A stretch of DNA of 64,000 nt, taken from positions 95,733-159,732 of the forward strand of contig JAJKFJ010020648.1 of assembly GCA_027382625.1 (NCBI GenBank). Direction: 5' to 3'. Origin of the DNA: Tetmemena sp. SeJ-2015. Taxonomy: Eukaryota; Ciliophora; Spirotrichea; Sporadotrichida; Oxytrichidae. The translations under genes were made by a program, and so were the position numbers. Below are positions 35,554 through 46,259 of this stretch, piece after piece (positions within the stretch are counted from its first letter, which is position 1; each line of letters starts with the position of its first letter). The notes under the pieces were generated by a model, which saw only the letters and a program-made list of their open reading frames with translations, was not told the origin of the DNA and ran no database searches.

Positions 35554-35973
35554 TCATTACTAATGTGTGTCTAACTCATAAAAGTTAACAAAGTAATGCA
35601 AAATACTCTCATTTAAGGTCTTATTTAAAAGAACTTAAGATTATTTGATCATCAGCTGATGCATAATATTCTAGAAAGCATCAATACAGTTAGCACTGAA
35701 TACAACATTGTAAATTCAAATTAATGTTCTTCAGTTCATTACTTAAATATATAAATACCTTGAGTTAAAACTAATGATCATAGTAAGATAGCATAATTTA
35801 TAGTTAAATAAGTCAGATAGCATTATATCTTTGTTATAATTTATCTCAAAATATAAGGCAGTAAGAGTCACATCCGCATAGTCTCTCTTTAGAAGGCTTA
35901 GATCCATCAATATAGATAGCAATTTATTTTGCGTTTATAAGAAGCTAAATTAATAAATTTGGATGTACTGCAT
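35554..35973 (-). CDS. hypothetical protein, about 115 aa
   Basis: ATG at 35973, TGA at 35554. After removing the 75-nt IES at 35698-35772 the frame is continuous: helical, Leu/Asp-rich (KRDYADVTLTALYFEIN, then SANCIDAFQNIMHQLM). No family recognised. It converges with the scrambled gene, its stop lying about 94 nt beyond that gene's stop. Confidence 0.6.
35698..35772 (-). other. IES, 75 nt, pointer AGT
   Basis: ACT on plus at 35695-35697 and 35770-35772. Removal gives CYLTMIISANCIDAFQNIM. Confidence 0.7.
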
Positions 35974-36050
35974 TTAGATTGTCTTTAGATTTTTAATTTA
36001 TAATAAAATTAAAAATAGAATAACTTTACCATTTAACTATTCAAACTTCT

Positions 36051-37290
36051 TCAAACTTCTTCAAATCTTATTCTTGCAAAAACAAATCTAATGACTCTTA
36101 TAACTTTGGGCGAATAGTTCTTCATAAGAGTAGAAAGTATTACATTTCTTAATTTCTATGTTTTTTTTAAAAAAAAGTATTTATATTAATTTAGTATAGT
36201 GATGAAAGTCCAATATATCCAATCCAATCCAATTAATTTTTATTTTTTCTCAGCTATATCTTATTAGTCAAGCTGTAAGACAGAACTATTCTTAGTGCGG
36301 ACAGCAATTCTCTTGTCTCTCATGTTTTGCTGACTAGACCTGCTACTTTGAATTCCATCCCCATCTTCCTCATTCCAATTAGACTGCCCATTGAAAATCA
36401 TTTACTGACTACTACTAGTCACTTACACTGCTCCATGGTTATGCTGCTATCTAGGATTCTCTCTCTGGTCCTTGGGTTGTGATAGCACAGAAGACTTCTG
36501 TACCAAATCTGGCTCCTTAGAGAAAGGGCCGACTCTTGATGAGTCCTAGTTTTGTTACTGCGACATTGACTCTATAAATGAGTTCTCCAGCATCTACAGT
36601 TAGTCCAGAATCAAACCTTGATCGTCATCAAACTGCATGTAGAACAGCACCTCAATTGCCTGAGAAATAACTTGTCTCTTTTGCTCGATTACCTGTCTAA
36701 GCTAAACTATTACTTTAATAAGAATGAGTGAGCTGCTGAATTTATTCAAAGGTCTCTTTTAAGAATTGCTGCTTGACCTTTTGCACTCGCTGGAGGCACT
36801 CATCAGTTAACTCTGCTCTGAATGTTAAACTCAACTTGCCTTTGGTGTGAATCAAGTTCTTATAGTCAGGTTACAGAGAACTCAATCTTCCGAGAGAGTT
36901 AGTGGAGAAGACATCTTCTCCATCGGACCCGATGAAGTCTTCATCAGTATCTTACATTATAATGTTCTTCTAAGTTGTAAACTCATCATGAATCAGGAGA
37001 TTCTGCAACACCTTATCTATCACTATCTCAGTCTTTCCTACCTTGTTGTAGAAAACTTTATTTAATGCTTTGATATAGAATACTTATTTTGAAAAATTCT
37101 TTATTATAAGAAATGAGAATAGTTTCTAAGGTAATTTTATAATTTTTATTGTTAAAACTTTATCTTCATCGTTATCAAAATCGCTTCTTTCAGTTGAATT
37201 GAGATCATCTTGTTCCAGCTCTCTTTGCAAGTTTTCACTATCCTATGCGTCATAAACTTCAATCACTATTTTCTTCGAATCCTTGGGCAT
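36051..37290 (-). CDS. hypothetical protein with acidic head and Gln/Ser-rich tail
   Basis: ATG at 37290 (MPKDSKKIVIEVYDAQ). An acidic stretch, a helical core (VGKTEIVIDKVLQNLL, then FRAELTDECLQRVQKVKQQF) and a disordered Gln/Ser/Asn tail ending near 36250. Two IESs are clear: 37062-37163 with a 10-nt pointer and 36704-36734. The frame stays open past the protein-like part to a TGA at 36051, inside a small TTCAAACTTC tandem repeat, so the 3' end is uncertain. No family recognised. It is divergent from the SNM1-like gene, 283 nt away. Confidence 0.65.
36704..36734 (-). other. IES, 31 nt, pointer AGCT
   Basis: AGCT at 36700-36703 and 36731-36734. Removal gives ETFEQIQQLRQVIEQKRQ. Confidence 0.85.
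37062..37163 (-). other. IES, 102 nt, pointer ATAAAGTTTT
   Basis: The 10-nt repeat (AAAACTTTAT on plus) is at 37052-37061 and 37154-37163. Removal gives NDEDKVFYNKVGKTEIV. Confidence 0.88.
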
Positions 37291-37573
37291 CAATCTATAT
37301 CATATTTATGAACTCATATATCAAGGAGAATAAAAAGATGCAACATCTTATTCAATAAATAACGACCAAAATTAAATCTTAAATTTAATAAAAGTAGAGT
37401 TAGATAAATTTTAAAACTGCATTTAAAAATGCCTATTTTATTTACAGAGTTAACATAAAATAGCTTAATAAATATTAAATCAATCGCCGAAACTTAGAAT
37501 ATTATAAAGAAATTAAATAGAGACTACTGAGAACTCTAATTTTTAGACTTTAATTTGAATTACAGCAAACGTT

Positions 37574-39779
37574 ATGAGCTTAATCCCGCATTCAAACATA
37601 AGAGTAGATAACTTTGAGTTTATGAAGAATGATTTCACGCAATATATCTTCTTCTTATCTCATTGCCACGAGGATCACGTCAAAGGACTCAATCCCTCTT
37701 GGAACTACGGAAAAATCTATACCTCACACATATCGAAAGGTCCTCATTTTGGAAAAATTCCCCAATTTGAAGGACTGCGTTATTGAACTGGAGATGGATG
37801 AAGAGCACTGGATTTACCTGGATGACCAGAAAAAAGAAGGAGTGTCTGTAGTGCTGATGGATGCTTGCCACTGTCCAGGCGCGGTCATGTTTCTTTTCAG
37901 GGGTAAAATGGGAACAGTATTTCATACCGGTGACTTCCGCTTCTCAGAATCGATGTTCAACAACGAGATTAAATATATATTAAGATTCAATTTTTAATAA
38001 GAGATAGTTTTCCCGCCTGAAAAGAGAAATTCTTAGATGAAGCAAATATCAGTGGATATTGACTATCTCTTCTTGGATAACACTTTTGCAGATCCAGAAT
38101 ACGATTTTCCTTCTAGAGAAGAAGCCTACAAAACTCTGACTGACACAGTGAAGGCCCACAAGGATCACAGAATTTTCATGTTCTCTTATCACTTGGGAAA
38201 AGAGGAAGTCTTTGTTAAGCTAGCTGAAGATTTTGAAACGCTGGTAGTGGTAGATGAAGATCGATTCAGAAAGCTTTCTATTATGAATGTGCGACCTGAC
38301 TTATTCACAACAGACCCTGCTCAAGGGTGGATACATGTTAAATCTATCAAGGATCTTAAGAAGTTTGATATAGAGGAGTGTTTTAGTGAAGAACCGACAG
38401 TATTCATCATTCTCACTGGTTGGAACGATAAGTACAATAGGAACCTCCCCTACTATTTCAAGATTCCCTACTCGAGTCACTCTAACTACAGAGAGTTAGA
38501 GAGATTCGTGAAGGCTATGATGCCTAAAAATCTGGTTTTTAATGTTCCTGATAGGTCTATGTCTGAAAAGAGACTAAACTTTCAGCACCACCTCATTAAG
38601 ACATATGTTAAAAAGGATTAATCATAAGGCAAGCAGTAAGCAGTATCGAACCCTAAGAAGGGCTATTTTCCCACTACAGCTCTCTCGTAGACCTAGTCAG
38701 TTCCCATGAAAAATAGTGAAAAGTTAGAGTATTAGAAGACAGAGAAGGTATCACAGGCAAAGATCATAGAAGAGCTCAAGTAGAATTCAATAGCTCGAGA
38801 CGCTATGCCCAATGGATTCGACTGTGGAGATAACAATCTCACTGAGAGATTCAATGTGAACAATAAAGAGCTCAATAAGAGGAGATTTCAAGAACAGAAC
38901 GCCCAAATTTTTAAATCCAAGTAGGGAAATAACTTCAAAGCTAAGGGTGCTAAATTTGCTAATCAAGAAATTTCCCTTTCTCTGACTCCACAAGGTGACG
39001 AGTTTGAAAAGCTCTTCAGGGAAAATAAAGATTTTTGTGATAGCACCGAAAAAGATTTAATTAATTTTGAGGAAATAGATGAGCAGGACGAGCTCATTAT
39101 AGAAGAAGTTTCAACTCGCAATAACAACTTATTTTATATTAATTTATTTTGCAAACTAAAATTCAAAGAACTAGGAGAGGATTTCTGATCAGATTGATAT
39201 TCCGAACAGATCAGATAACTCTAAAATATAGGCTACTCATTTTTATTAAACATTAAATTTATTTAAATAGAATATAAATCTATCTATTATAATGAAGCTA
39301 CATTAAATGATAATTTTACTCAAAGTAAACAAAATGCATCTCTTGAAGATATCTCAAGAAAACTTTTCAACAACGACCAAAATTTAATTGATTAGCAGAA
39401 TTAGGCAGCAGTTAATCACAAGAAGAGAACTTATAGAGAATTCTAAGAAAAAGAGCAGCATTCCATATCCTCAGATAACTTTAAATAGCCTAATGATGAT
39501 CTAGGGAGCGACAATTTCTAAAAGAGATAGAAGAAAGTTGTAAATTCAACCAGTAGTGCAGCATCTGATTAAAATAATCAAAAGATGGCCTCTAATAAGG
39601 TTAATTTTTTGGATAATATCCTTGCATTTTAAATGGAATCTGTCAAAAACTTTTTACAATTCTTTTACTCCTATAAAGTAATATATCTTTATAAAATCGT
39701 AATGATATTTAAATTACCTAATCCTAACTCGAATTCACGGTATTATGTAAGATCTAATTTCATATATAACTTTGATTGA
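37574..39779 (+). CDS. SNM1/PSO2 (DCLRE1)-family metallo-beta-lactamase nuclease
   Basis: DNA cross-link or end-processing nuclease of the beta-CASP group. ATG at 37574. Motif 2 is LSHCHEDHVKGL (HxHxDH, about 37660); then MDACHCPGAVMFLF (motif 3 His, about 37860), HTGDFRFS (motif 4 Asp), LDNTFADPEY, and the beta-CASP half with FSYHLGKEEVF, a late VHVK-like segment and PYSSHSNYRELERFV. A long charged tail follows to about 39600. IESs at 37970-38005 and 39125-39313. One extra G near 37740 breaks the frame. The last convincing coding is near 39615; the TGA at 39777 ends the open frame. Confidence 0.85.
37970..38005 (+). other. IES, 36 nt, pointer GAGAT
   Basis: GAGAT at 37965-37969 and 38001-38005. 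Removal is in frame and gives SMFNNEIVFPPEKRNSQ; the insert is AT-rich and absent from the family. Confidence 0.75.
39125..39313 (+). other. IES, 189 nt, pointer ATAA
   Basis: ATAA at 39121-39124 and 39310-39313. Removal joins VSTRN to NFTQSKQNASLEDIS in the tail of the SNM1-like gene. AT-rich insert. Confidence 0.65.
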
Positions 39780-40151
39780 ATATTATGTTAATTTTAATTA
39801 ATCTCTTATGTTTATGAGATGTTTTATGAATAGTATAATCTCCTCTCTGAGAGAATAGTATCAAAAGAACAAATAAATTGTGAAGCAAGACTAGTCATCT
39901 CGACTATGATGATTGATTTATAAATTTGTATAAAACTTAAATTCCCTAGCCATTTTTAATAAAAATATAAAAAGTAAAAATATTACCCTTATGATTTTGT
40001 GTTCTATCTTTAACTATAGTAAAGCATTTCTAAGCTCTCAATTGCAGCCATCTATATAGGAAAAGTTTAGATATTTTCTCCATTAGAAATGGATAAGAGA
40101 TAGAAGAATAGTTTTCAATACTTAATTAAAAATTGACTTGGCAACTACTTA
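39780..40151. other. intergenic, AT-rich
   Basis: 372 nt between two convergent genes; nothing recognised. Confidence 0.55.
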
Positions 40152-42516
40152 TCAAAAATTATCTTATAGTATAAATACTTTATTAAGATCAATCTAAAAC
40201 TTAATCTCTTAAATTAGTTCACTTTTTCGTATAGAATGATTGCTAAGTTCTCTGTCCTGAGTATAACCCTAACTTAAAATTAAATTATTCAGTTGGTGCA
40301 GAATTTTTTGAGACATGTTCTGATCCTCGTTAAACCTTGGCTCCTTAGGCATCCTAGAGACGGATTCTGAATCATCTTAATTAAGTAAATGAAAATAAAT
40401 TTATTGTCTATTGATCTCTGGGCTTAAGTCTGCTCGAATGAGCGATGTAAAAATATAATGCTGTCCTAGTCGAATGACTTTAGGGACCACTCTAAATTCT
40501 TAGAGTCTATCTTTGCTCGGTGGCTTTACTATGGATCTCGAACAGATGGCTTGTTGTTAGAGTAGCAAGACTCCTGCTAGCTCTCCCTTGCAATTTATTA
40601 TTCTGCTTGATCTTTATAGAGAATAGTAAATGCCTTTTTCCTATTATCTCCTTGCAACTGCTTATTTGAACTTTAATAATTAAGTAGCTTGACTAGAGAA
40701 TTTGCATTTTAATAAGGATCTACACTTGCAGTTCTAAACGGTGATGCTACTGCAGTTGATCTATCTTCGTGGATATGCTTTCTCTTCAGAATATTAAAAT
40801 TTATATAATATAAACAATGCACTACTTAATTTATGCACTGGATTTTAATTGGAATTTAATAATTAAATCCTTCGTATTTTTATAGTTGAATATCCTTGTA
40901 GAACTCCTTATTTTTATTTTGCTTGAAGTAAGTGGTCTCTACTTGATTGATTATAATTTGTCGTCTTTTAACTTTCTGGTTATCAATCTAAATTTGTCTT
41001 TCATTTTGTGTGCGGTGAGAGCTATTAAGGGCCTGACTATCTATGCTCTCATCAAGCAGGTAGTCCTAATTGGCAGGCGGTTTAAATTTACTCTGCTGAG
41101 ATACTTTCCTCGAACCAAAGAGTCTCTAAGATGATTCCTACACATTTGAAAACGTATTCAACTTAAAAAGTCTAGTTCATCTTCGAAGTTTTGCAGGAAA
41201 ATCCCAACTTTAAAAGCCTAGTCTTTGACATAGTGCAAACTCAAGATCTATTTAGCGGAAGGCCTAAGACTTTGATCTTTTATCATGCACTAATTATAAA
41301 CTTGGATGAGTTCTTGAAGAGAACTTGTCCTCTGAAATCTAGGGATACTGAAAATTTATGATTTTAGACTTAATGTTGTCATCACTGAAGCCCTCATAAG
41401 CTTTCCTCCGATGGCACAGTTCGTAAATTATGCAACCGAGAGACCAAATATCAGTCTTTTAATTGATGGGTAGACCCTTGCATATCTCAGGAGAGCAGTA
41501 GCAAAGTGTTCCCGCATTATGAAAAGAGAAGAGGTAATTCTTAGTAAGTATTTAGCTTATTCCGAAATCTCCAATCTTAATGTCGTTGTCTTTCCCGCAA
41601 AGAAGAATAAAAAATAAATGTTTGATGGCTTCAGATCAGAGTGTATAACTCCTTAGCCATGAATATACTCCAGGGCTAGCAATATCTGAATTACTAGTTT
41701 CCATATCTTTTGCTCAGGGATATCATAATTCACTCCAAACCGGTTTATATACTCGCTTAAGTCCCCTTTCTCGCAGAATTCCATGATGATATGGAACTTA
41801 TTAGAAGTTTGGAAGGAATCCAGATATATTTTAAGCAAAGTACTTATTAAATTGTGAAGAATCGTGATACTTGACGACATGCTGATGGAACATAGATTTG
41901 AGCAGATTCATTTCCTGAACTGAAGATCTCAAATGACTTTCATCATCGATTTTTATCTCCTTCATTACCAGCATAGCGTTGTCCCCTATATAAATTCTAC
42001 AAAATAATTAATACCTTATCTTCTAACTTTGTAAATAATTCCATAACTTCCCTCTCCAAGCTTCATCAGGATTTCATAAAACATAATTTAGAATAAAGAA
42101 TAATTCTAAAAACTTATTAAATTAATGACATTTGATTCATTATATTTATATCTTAGTATTTTAATCCGATTTAAGATGATAGGTTTAGCCATTTATACAG
42201 TTATTTCAGTTGGTGCTTGTATGTTGGTGTCAAGAAATATACTGTCTATTAGCCGCGCTCTCTTAATGTTGATGGACCAATTTAGTGATGAAGTTTTGAT
42301 TTTGCTTGCTTATGAACTTATCACTTATTCTCACCTCTTCCTAAGCATTTGACTAGCAGTTTATTTTACCTTGGCCTCATTAAATTAAAACTCTATATTT
42401 GGAATGAGCAGATTCTTTTGCTTGTATGTAGCTTCATGAGAAGGATTTCTATTTGGTATAACTGCTTTCTTTATTTGAGGAAAATGTAAAATGTTGCTTT
42501 TCTTGGAAATATTCAT
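40152..42516 (-). CDS. NEK-like protein kinase with long C-terminal tail
   Basis: Ser/Thr kinase of the NIMA-related type. Head from ATG 42516, then glycine loop KLGEGSYGIIYKVR (about 42065), VAIK-type Lys in AMLVMKEIKID, hinge IIMEFCEKGDLSEYI, catalytic loop VIHSDLKPSNI (about 41640), DFGIS, APE as CSPE, DIWSLGCIIYELC, and the C-lobe. The catalytic HRD motif reads HSD, so this is a non-RD kinase. A tail of over 250 residues (Gln/Asn/Ser-rich) runs to TGA 40152. IESs at 40377-40408, 41609-41619, 41821-41863 and 41999-42024. A missing T near 41168 would fuse the tail to the kinase; a short intron or IES near 42340 and another removal near 42090-42150 are needed in the head. Confidence 0.82.
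40377..40408 (-). other. IES, 32 nt, pointer GA
   Basis: TC on plus at 40375-40376 and 40407-40408. Removal gives RSIDDSESVSRMPKEPRF in the kinase tail. Two-base pointer, so the border is approximate. Confidence 0.6.
41609..41619 (-). other. IES, 11 nt, pointer ATT
   Basis: AAT on plus at 41606-41608 and 41617-41619. Removal restores DLKPSNILLCGKDNDIKIGD. Among the shortest inserts in the window. Confidence 0.68.
41821..41863 (-). other. IES, 43 nt, pointer GATTC
   Basis: GAATC on plus at 41816-41820 and 41859-41863. Removal gives HVVKYHDSFQTSNKFHIIME. Confidence 0.9.
41999..42024 (-). other. IES, 26 nt, pointer AGAA
   Basis: TTCT on plus at 41995-41998 and 42021-42024. Removal gives GIIYKVRIYIGDNAMLVMKE. 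Confidence 0.85.
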
Positions 42517-42578
42517 TATTGCTTTATACAATTATCTTAACTTAAAATACACCAATTAAAATTCACATAATCAATAAA

Positions 42579-43183
42579 ATGAAACACCTAACTTAAAAAC
42601 TAAAGTCAGAATCTCTCTTGATACACTAAATCTCGAACAGACTTCAATCTTTTTCTACAAGTAACATTAATTTTTTTCTCTGGAGGATATTTAAATTTAA
42701 AACGTAGGTGAAGAGAAGCATTACAAAGTACCAAATCTTGCAGCAGACGCAATAGTCTTGAAACCTAATTTCTCTTAAAAGAACACTGACTTAAGGAGTT
42801 ATAAAATCCTTCTAATAACTAGATTAAGAGACCCATTCAAGGGTTAACTTGCATTCCCGGGGGGTTTTGTAGATTACGGGGAAGACCCCTAAGATTCAAG
42901 CGTGAGGGAGCTCAAAGAAGAGTGTGGAATAGATGGGAAGGTCAAAAGACTGGTGACAGTTGCAGGAAAGCCAGAAAGAGATCCAAGAAAGCACATAGTT
43001 TCCATAGTCTACCATTTAGACATGATAAATTAAGATTAGGAAGTCAAAGCTGGGGATGATGCAGCATCTGCCAAGTGGTACTCTTTAGAACAAATTTTCA
43101 CATCAGAAGACACTCTCGCTTTTGATCATAAGTAAATTCTTCATGAATTCATTTCCTAGACTTTTTACACTCCTAAACTTTGA
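42579..43183 (+). CDS. NUDIX hydrolase
   Basis: Hydrolyses a nucleoside diphosphate linked to another group. ATG at 42579; a 47-nt intron at 42661-42707 (GTAAC..CGTAG) restores SFSTSEEKHYKVPN. The Nudix box is complete: GGFVDYGEDPQDSSVREL then KEECGI (about 42850-42920), matching Gx5Ex7REUxEExGU. About 185 codons; TGA at 43181. No IES. The domain with LITRLRDPFKGQLAFPGGF resembles ADP-ribose pyrophosphatase-like members, but the substrate cannot be read from sequence. The next gene starts 16 nt downstream on the same strand. Confidence 0.92.
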
Positions 43184-43198
43184 TAAACTTCTTCTTCT

Positions 43199-44308
43199 AT
43201 GGAGAATGATTAATTTAGATACCTGTCAATTTGAGATCAACAAACTGAAGGCAGAGTTGGAGTTCATGAGGCAAGCACAATCTTAGGCTAAGTACGAGGC
43301 TTAGGATGCGATGGAGTCGACAAGAGGAGATTTCCAAAAGGTGTAGTATCAGATGCAAGACATCCACTTAAAGCTTGATGAGTTGTATAAGGTGCATAGT
43401 GAGAAGAAAGCGATACTGAATATTCCTGTTAACTTTGATGAGAAAGGCAAAGGAAAAGATGGAAGTGGAGGAGGTGGCTTCGACACAGCTCTAGTCGTAG
43501 ATGCATTAGAGAAAATGAGAGACTATATAGCGAGTGAGAACAAAAAGATCAAAGAGGATTTCTTCAAACTGAGGATAGAACTCGAGCAAAAGCTCAAAGA
43601 GAAACTGGAGAAGAAGGATGTAGATGAGATAGAGAGTAAGATATTTTGTAACTGACTATATTAGAGAGAATCGTTGACTTATTGGAGATACAGATCAATG
43701 AAAGGACAAAGAAGTTTGTTGAAAAGACCGATCTTAAAAAGCTAAAGTAGGTGATCGATAAGTAAATCGAAAATCTCTTTGCACTGATTCAGGCTAGAAT
43801 GTCATTGCAGAGTGATGGAGATAATGCAATGCTCGCTAAGAAACCCTTAGGTGGATGGTCTTGTGCTTCTTGTGAGAAAAATATTTAGAATCTCAATCAA
43901 TAAGCTCAAGAGCATCACCACTGGAATAGATTGCCTTTCAGAGATCCTGGTGAGAGAATGGCCAAAGTAGGTCAGGGCTTCTCGAAGATGCTCCAAATGA
44001 TAAAACCTTTAGACGTAGGATAATCTAGACTAACTATCGATGATACAAATATGAGTATAGTGTAAAGCTAAATACATAATCATCTATCTATGCCAGATCT
44101 TAAGACTTCTACAACCAACTCTTAAATACGTCAAAGAAATCTATCTCCCTCAGGAGCGGTAAAGCTAGAAACTGCAAATACGCTTAGAAAGCAAGCACAC
44201 ACATAGATGAGCTTCTAAAATGTTGGTTAATTAAACGGCAGTGATTCAATCGAAGTGGAGGAAATATCAGCATTTATTTTTAAGCAAACAATAACCTTAT
44301 CAATTTGA
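43199..44308 (+). CDS. coiled-coil protein resembling the DUF4795/QRICH2 type
   Basis: ATG at 43199, TGA at 44306. After removing two IESs (43217-43232 and 43646-43662) the frame is continuous: an N-terminal coiled coil, a Gly-rich spacer (KGKDGSGGGGFD), a second coiled coil (ERIVDLLEIQINERTKKF), then LGGWSCASCEKNI with a CxxC pair and HHHWNRLPFRDPGERM, and a Ser/Thr-rich tail. The arrangement, coiled coil followed by a WxCxSC segment, is like the DUF4795 domain of QRICH2, a sperm-flagellum protein, so a ciliary role is possible. That link is from motif memory, not a search. Confidence 0.68.
43217..43232 (+). other. IES, 16 nt, pointer AATTT
   Basis: AATTT at 43212-43216 and 43228-43232. Removal takes out a TGA and gives MENDQFEINKLKAELEFM. 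Confidence 0.87.
43646..43662 (+). other. IES, 17 nt, pointer ATATT
   Basis: ATATT at 43641-43645 and 43658-43662. Removal takes out a TGA and gives DEIESKILERIVDLLEIQ. Confidence 0.88.
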
Positions 44309-44474
44309 CATCCACAATACATTATAAGTCCCAAACATATTTTTATATTATAGCTCCTTCCCAAGATTAGCCAAAAGTCTACAAGTAAAACTAAGAAACT
44401 ATGATTTTATCATTAGTCAAGAGGAAATTATTTAACCTATCTTAATAAGTATTGAAATTAAGCAAGCTTACTTT

Positions 44475-46216
44475 TCATGGAAATTTTTTTTAAGGGTATC
44501 TAAAAAGTTCACTGCTTAAAAATTTACCTATAACCTATTTGACCGTTTAGACTTCTTTTGATGAAGCCTTCAAATCAACTTTGGTATATAAATCTTGGAT
44601 CTTATTCTTAAGATCTCCAACTGTTTGCATTTCACTATAAGAAATTAAACTTCAATATTTTACTAAGCCATTTTTTCAAATCTCTCTTTGAATGTGGTTA
44701 TCTGATCTGATATGTCCTTGATAGCTCTACCATCTTTTCCATTTATGCTCATAGATGACTATCTTCTTTCGATGTTTGAAGTGTTTTCATTTCCCCCAGA
44801 ATTCTGCGTAGGCAGATTACTAGTAGGATTAGGATTTCGTTGAAGTGGTCCATGCAAGCCACTTGAGTGATGCATTTCTTTAAATCTTTCATACATTTCA
44901 TTTACAAGAATCGTCATGCTATCTATCTCCTCTCCGTCTACCTTTTACTTAACTTAATCAAATAGAGTCCTCATCTAGTTTTAAAGTTCCAGGATTTACT
45001 CTGAATCACTATTCAGTCTATTTGAATGGCCTTCAATCTTTTAATGATTTTGCTCAATGTCTTACTGAGCAGTTTCAAGAGTTTCTTTCAAACTTTATAT
45101 GTCTCTTTCTGTCTGAGTTATTCGTCTAATCTAAATTGTAAATGTCGTTCTTATTAGGTAATTCCTTTCTTAGATCAGCCTTGACATCATCCAATAGAGC
45201 GATTATTTCAGTTATATCTAACCCAGTGGAAGTATTTTCCTCCTCTACTCCGCCAGGGTTATTCTTTTTAGCCGCTCTCTTAGTCTCAGAAGAATGTTAA
45301 GTCTCTGTTCACAGTCATTTATCTTTATTTCAAAGAGAGTAATCCTCTCTCTAATTTCAGTTATCTCTTTATTAGAGTCTTCTTAATTGAGGAGCATAGC
45401 CTTCTTAGTATTAGGAGTTGGTTCATTTGAAGCAGGCTGTTTTTCTTGCATATGCAAGTTCTACTCAGACAACTTTGAATTGATAGAAGCAAATTAGTCT
45501 TGTATGAAATCCTTGAAATTAAAAATATTATTAATCGTCCAGTCTCTATCTTTCTTGAACTTACTGTTCACTCAAATCCTTTTATGAGTCAAATAATTCT
45601 TGCACAGCCATTTAGTTATCTGTGATAAGCTGATTTTACTCAGCAAGCTTACTCTAAAATGAAATTTATATCACAACAAAGAAACTCTTACAATGATTGA
45701 AGCATTTTAGTTTTGAAGACTTTTTATTTGATTTTCAAGTTGTTGCATAGATCTCTAATCCTTTTGATTCTTGTCTTCAATAAGATTCATTTTATGCTCC
45801 AAATCTTTGATTGCAGACCTCAGAAATTCGTTCTCTTGATCTTTAACCTTATTCTCTTGGCTTTTCTTTTCTTTCAATGCTTCGAACATCTTAGGATTTG
45901 GCAATTACAAAGTAGGAATTTGGATCTAAGGCTTTGAAGTGGTGGTAGTTTCATCTTAACTTGAGGGAGAGATCTATTTGTACTGACTCATTTTAGTCTA
46001 ACTATTTATGATCTGTTGAATTAAAAAGGCATGCTTCTTTTAGTTGCTCACAACAAAGTCTAGCAAGTTTCTTAGGTCTCTGAAGTTTAGACTTAGAACC
46101 AACAAGCTATTTAGGGACTTATCAGCCACGGGCAGATCATACTCCTTTTCAATCTGTTCATAAAGCTGCTCTGCTTGCTCTTATTGCAAAAGCATTTGCT
46201 CTTCAAGTGATGCCAT
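44475..46216 (-). CDS. coiled-coil protein, function unknown
   Basis: ATG at 46216 (MASLEEQMLLQQEQ). Glu/Gln/Lys-rich coiled coils alternate with a Pro/Thr-rich spacer and a Ser/Asn-rich part (NPNPTSNLPTQNSGGNENTS, about 44830). A 38-nt intron at 45654-45691 and IESs at 45512-45536 and 44634-44653 restore one frame; further one-base breaks occur near 45250-45300. TGA at 44475. No family recognised. The frame is also open upstream of the ATG into the next gene, so the two could be one protein. Confidence 0.65.
44634..44653 (-). other. IES, 20 nt, pointer GAA
   Basis: TTC on plus at 44631-44633 and 44651-44653. Removal gives AQQNIEMQTVGDLKNKIQD. Confidence 0.8.
45512..45536 (-). other. IES, 25 nt, pointer GAT
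   Basis: ATC on plus at 45509-45511 and 45534-45536. Removal gives RQRLDDFIQDQFASINSK. Confidence 0.82.
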
Positions 46217-46259
46217 TTAAGTATTTAATTTAATAAATTTTAAGCTACTTTACAAATCA

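Noticed and set aside
35461..35648. Extension of the scrambled gene to 35648
   Set aside because: Needs a frame change, and the minus strand there has a better coding frame that ends at 35554.
40886..41134. Plus-strand hydrophobic ORF
   Set aside because: Antisense shadow of the Gln-rich tail of the NEK-like kinase.
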